Assembly (NCBI GenBank): GCA_964640065.1
Contig: CAZXIE010000004.1
Location: forward strand, 1 to 64,000
DNA from: JAJRXG01 sp964640065
Lineage (GTDB): Bacteria; Bacteroidota; Bacteroidia; Chitinophagales; Saprospiraceae
Direction: 5' to 3'
Length of the DNA: 64,000 nucleotides
In this document: positions 62,471 through 64,000 of the stretch, one piece after another
Layout of the letters: each line of letters opens with the position of its first letter
Numbering within the stretch: position 1 is the stretch's first letter
Notes under the pieces: generated by a model
What the model saw: only the letters and a program-made list of their open reading frames with translations
Told to the model about the DNA's origin: nothing
Databases searched by the model: none
Translations under genes and position numbers: made by a program

Positions 62471-63820
62471 ATGAAAACGAACGCTGAACAAGGACAAAGT
62501 ACAAGTGCTGACCTAAGCCAAAATTCTAGTATTGAATCTAATTCAAGTAGCTGTGCTGAACCCAGCCGAAATACTCGTGCTGAGCGCAGTCGAAGTACTT
62601 GTGCTGAGCGTAGCCGAAGCATCCTCCACCTCGACCTTGACACTTTTTTTGTGTCCTGCGAGCGCATATTAGATAGCCGACTGAAGGGTCGACCCGTCTT
62701 AATTGGGGGGCTTTCTGACAGAGGAGTCGTAGCAGCTTGTAGTTATGAGGCGCGGAGATTTGGTATCAGATCTGCGATGCCGATGAAGCTAGCTCGACAG
62801 TTATGCCCGGAGGCAGTCATCATCAGAGGTAATAGTGGGACGTACAGTAAGTTTTCTGATATGGTTACTGAGATCATCAAAGAATATGCCCCGACCTATG
62901 AGAAAGCTTCTATCGATGAGTTTTATGTAGATATGAGTGGTATGGACGCATACTTCGGTTGTCTGAAGTATGCGTCTGAGATGAGAAATAAGATCATCAC
63001 AGAAACACATCTACCCATCTCTTTTGGGCTTTCTACCAGTAAAACTGTATCCAAAATCGCCACAGGTATAGCAAAACCTAATAACCAACTTCAAGTAGAC
63101 AATGGATTTGAGAAACCCTTTCTTTCCCCACTGCCTGTACGTAAGATACCCATGGTAGGTGCTAAGACTCATCAGATGTTATGCCATCTAGGAGTAAAGG
63201 TGATAGGCACTATTCAGGAGATGCCTCGCGAGATGATGGAGAGCGTCTTTGGGAAAAATGGTACAGTTATCTGGAAAAAGGCCAATGGCATAGACAACAC
63301 GCCTGTTATCCCATATCATGAGAGAAAGTCGATTTCAACAGAGCGGACTTTTGATCGTGATACCATAGATGTAAATAGACTAAAAGCCCTGATGACCGCC
63401 ATGGCAGAGAATCTGGCTTTTCAGCTACGTCGCGGAAAGAAATTGACGGGTTGTATCACTGTAAAACTCCGATATAGCGACTTTCAGACACAGACTCTTC
63501 AGAGCAGAGTGCCGTATACAAGCGCAGATCACATCATCTTACCCAAAGTGAAGGACTTATTTGAGCGACTATATCAGCGACGGGTACTTATACGCTTGAT
63601 CGGGGTGCGATTTAGCCATCTTGTAGGTGGGCACTATCAGATGAATATGTTTGAGGATAGCGCGGAGATCATCAGTTTATATCAAGCGATGGATAGCATA
63701 AGAGAACGATTTGGTGATAGGGCTGTGATGCGTGCGGAAGGTATCGAGGCAAGAACGATAGGAAGGATGAATCCATTTACCGGAGAACCGCCACCTCTTT
63801 TGGCGCATCGACATCAGTGA
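62471..63820 (+). CDS. Y-family DNA polymerase (DNA polymerase IV type) with N-terminal repeat extension
   Basis: 449 residues from ATG 62471; a TTG 30 bases upstream is not needed. Catalytic core: ILHLDLDTFFVSCERILDSR (first Asp-x-Asp) and SIDEFYVDMSG (SxDE), then helix-hairpin-helix VGAKTHQMLCHLGVKVIGTI and the little-finger domain with KKLTGCITVKLRYSDFQTQ. The family usually starts at or just before RSILHLDLD; here about 50 extra residues precede it, encoded by six 24-nt repeat units (62481-62624). It follows the LexA-like gene by 98 bases and lies 3.5 kb from the dnaE2-like gene, a translesion set with RecA. Confidence 0.94.
   Translation: MKTNAEQGQSTSADLSQNSSIESNSSSCAEPSRNTRAERSRSTCAERSRSILHLDLDTFFVSCERILDSRLKGRPVLIGGLSDRGVVAACSYEARRFGIRSAMPMKLARQLCPEAVIIRGNSGTYSKFSDMVTEIIKEYAPTYEKASIDEFYVDMSGMDAYFGCLKYASEMRNKIITETHLPISFGLSTSKTVSKIATGIAKPNNQLQVDNGFEKPFLSPLPVRKIPMVGAKTHQMLCHLGVKVIGTIQEMPREMMESVFGKNGTVIWKKANGIDNTPVIPYHERKSISTERTFDRDTIDVNRLKALMTAMAENLAFQLRRGKKLTGCITVKLRYSDFQTQTLQSRVPYTSADHIILPKVKDLFERLYQRRVLIRLIGVRFSHLVGGHYQMNMFEDSAEIISLYQAMDSIRERFGDRAVMRAEGIEARTIGRMNPFTGEPPPLLAHRHQ
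62481..62624 (+). repeat. Six tandem 24-nt in-frame units inside the Y-family polymerase gene
   Basis: Units start at 62481, 62505, 62529, 62553, 62577 and 62601 with exact 24-base spacing. The last two are nearly identical; the core is GCTGAGCGTAGCCGAAGC, and earlier ones are increasingly degraded. They encode an octapeptide pattern A-E-x-S-x-x-(S/T)-x, e.g. AERSRSTC. The core resembles the short interspersed GCTGAGCGnnGTCGAAGC-type sequence I recall from other bacterial genomes, so expansion of one such unit within a gene is the likely origin. Confidence 0.85.
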
Positions 63821-63851
63821 AAAAAGGTATTTTAGTCAGAGATACTTAGTT

Positions 63852-64000
63852 ATGAATGTAGTGATCATAGAAGATGAGAAAGACGCGATTGAGTTATTGA
63901 CTAGTATTATCACGGACCATCTTCCAGGGCTGAAAATTATGGGCACTGCAGGGCGAAAGAAAAGTAGCATAGAGCAGTTAACAAGAAAAGACATTGATAT
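63852..64000 (+). CDS. Response regulator receiver domain (5' end, truncated by window edge)
   Basis: 49 codons visible from ATG 63852, starting MNVVIIEDEKDAIELLTSII, whose EDE acidic pocket and hydrophobic strand match a CheY-like receiver. The spacing of acidic residues and the following LPGLKIMGTAGRKKSSIEQL fit the LytTR-type regulators of Bacteroidota, but the effector domain lies beyond the edge. It follows the Y-family polymerase gene by 31 bases. Confidence 0.7.
   Translation, partial: MNVVIIEDEKDAIELLTSIITDHLPGLKIMGTAGRKKSSIEQLTRKDID

Noticed and set aside
1..64000. tRNA, rRNA, CRISPR arrays, prophage or transposase genes
   Set aside because: No recognisable signal on either strand by eye; a covariance-model scan would be needed to exclude small RNAs.

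Overview
The window is a contiguous piece of a Bacteroidota chromosome, most likely from the Saprospiria. Evidence: the protein families present, a type IX secretion (Por) C-terminal sorting domain, HYR- and dockerin-like secreted proteins, TAnnTTTG-type promoter elements, almost no Shine-Dalgarno sequence, and moderate A+T content. It is almost all housekeeping DNA, densely packed with short gaps. I see no rRNA, tRNA, CRISPR array, insertion sequence or prophage, and no gene-free stretch longer than 300 bases.

Layout: (1-10.2 kb) the 3' part of uvrA, two small heat shock genes, then a plus-strand run of a small membrane protein, mutL, two rhomboid proteases, a membrane-anchored endonuclease/exonuclease/phosphatase protein, cysS and an M28 peptidase. 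(10.2-15.7 kb) a minus-strand run: Crp/Fnr regulator-pyrD, recA-pdeM, ECF sigma factor, small putative anti-sigma protein, prfA. (15.9-18.4 kb) two secreted proteins of unknown function. (18.5-23.6 kb) a minus-strand sulfation locus: Wzz-like protein, DUF2061, cysC, cysD, cysN, sulfotransferase. (23.7-35.7 kb) metH, uvrB, a cytidylate-kinase-like protein, M42 peptidase, pterin dehydratase, HtrA protease, tgt, rodA and a SPOR protein. (35.7-47.7 kb) secA, thrA (aspartokinase-homoserine dehydrogenase), lon, a carboxypeptidase-regulatory-like protein, lgt, comF and a TM2/TPR/SHOCT protein. (47.9-53.8 kb) a 1956-residue T9SS-exported multidomain protein. (53.8-64 kb) rnhB, an acyltransferase, a DUF1572 protein, then an error-prone repair region: DnaE2-like polymerase, M14 peptidase, LexA-like S24 repressor, Y-family polymerase, and the start of a response regulator.

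DNA repair and mutagenesis recur: uvrA, mutL, recA, pdeM, uvrB, dnaE2-like, lexA-like and dinB-like genes all lie here. The most interesting signal is a shared 17-bp dyad, TGCTAA-N5-TTArC-like, in the promoter spacer of both recA (13973-13989) and the LexA-like gene (61557-61573). This suggests an SOS-like regulon whose repressor is encoded in the window. Other notable structures are a six-unit 24-nt in-frame repeat array at the start of the Y-family polymerase gene, a perfect 10-bp hairpin covering the start codon of the dnaE2-like gene, and a TGYC-N4-TGKCA element upstream of the stress and secretion genes hsp20, secA and lon.
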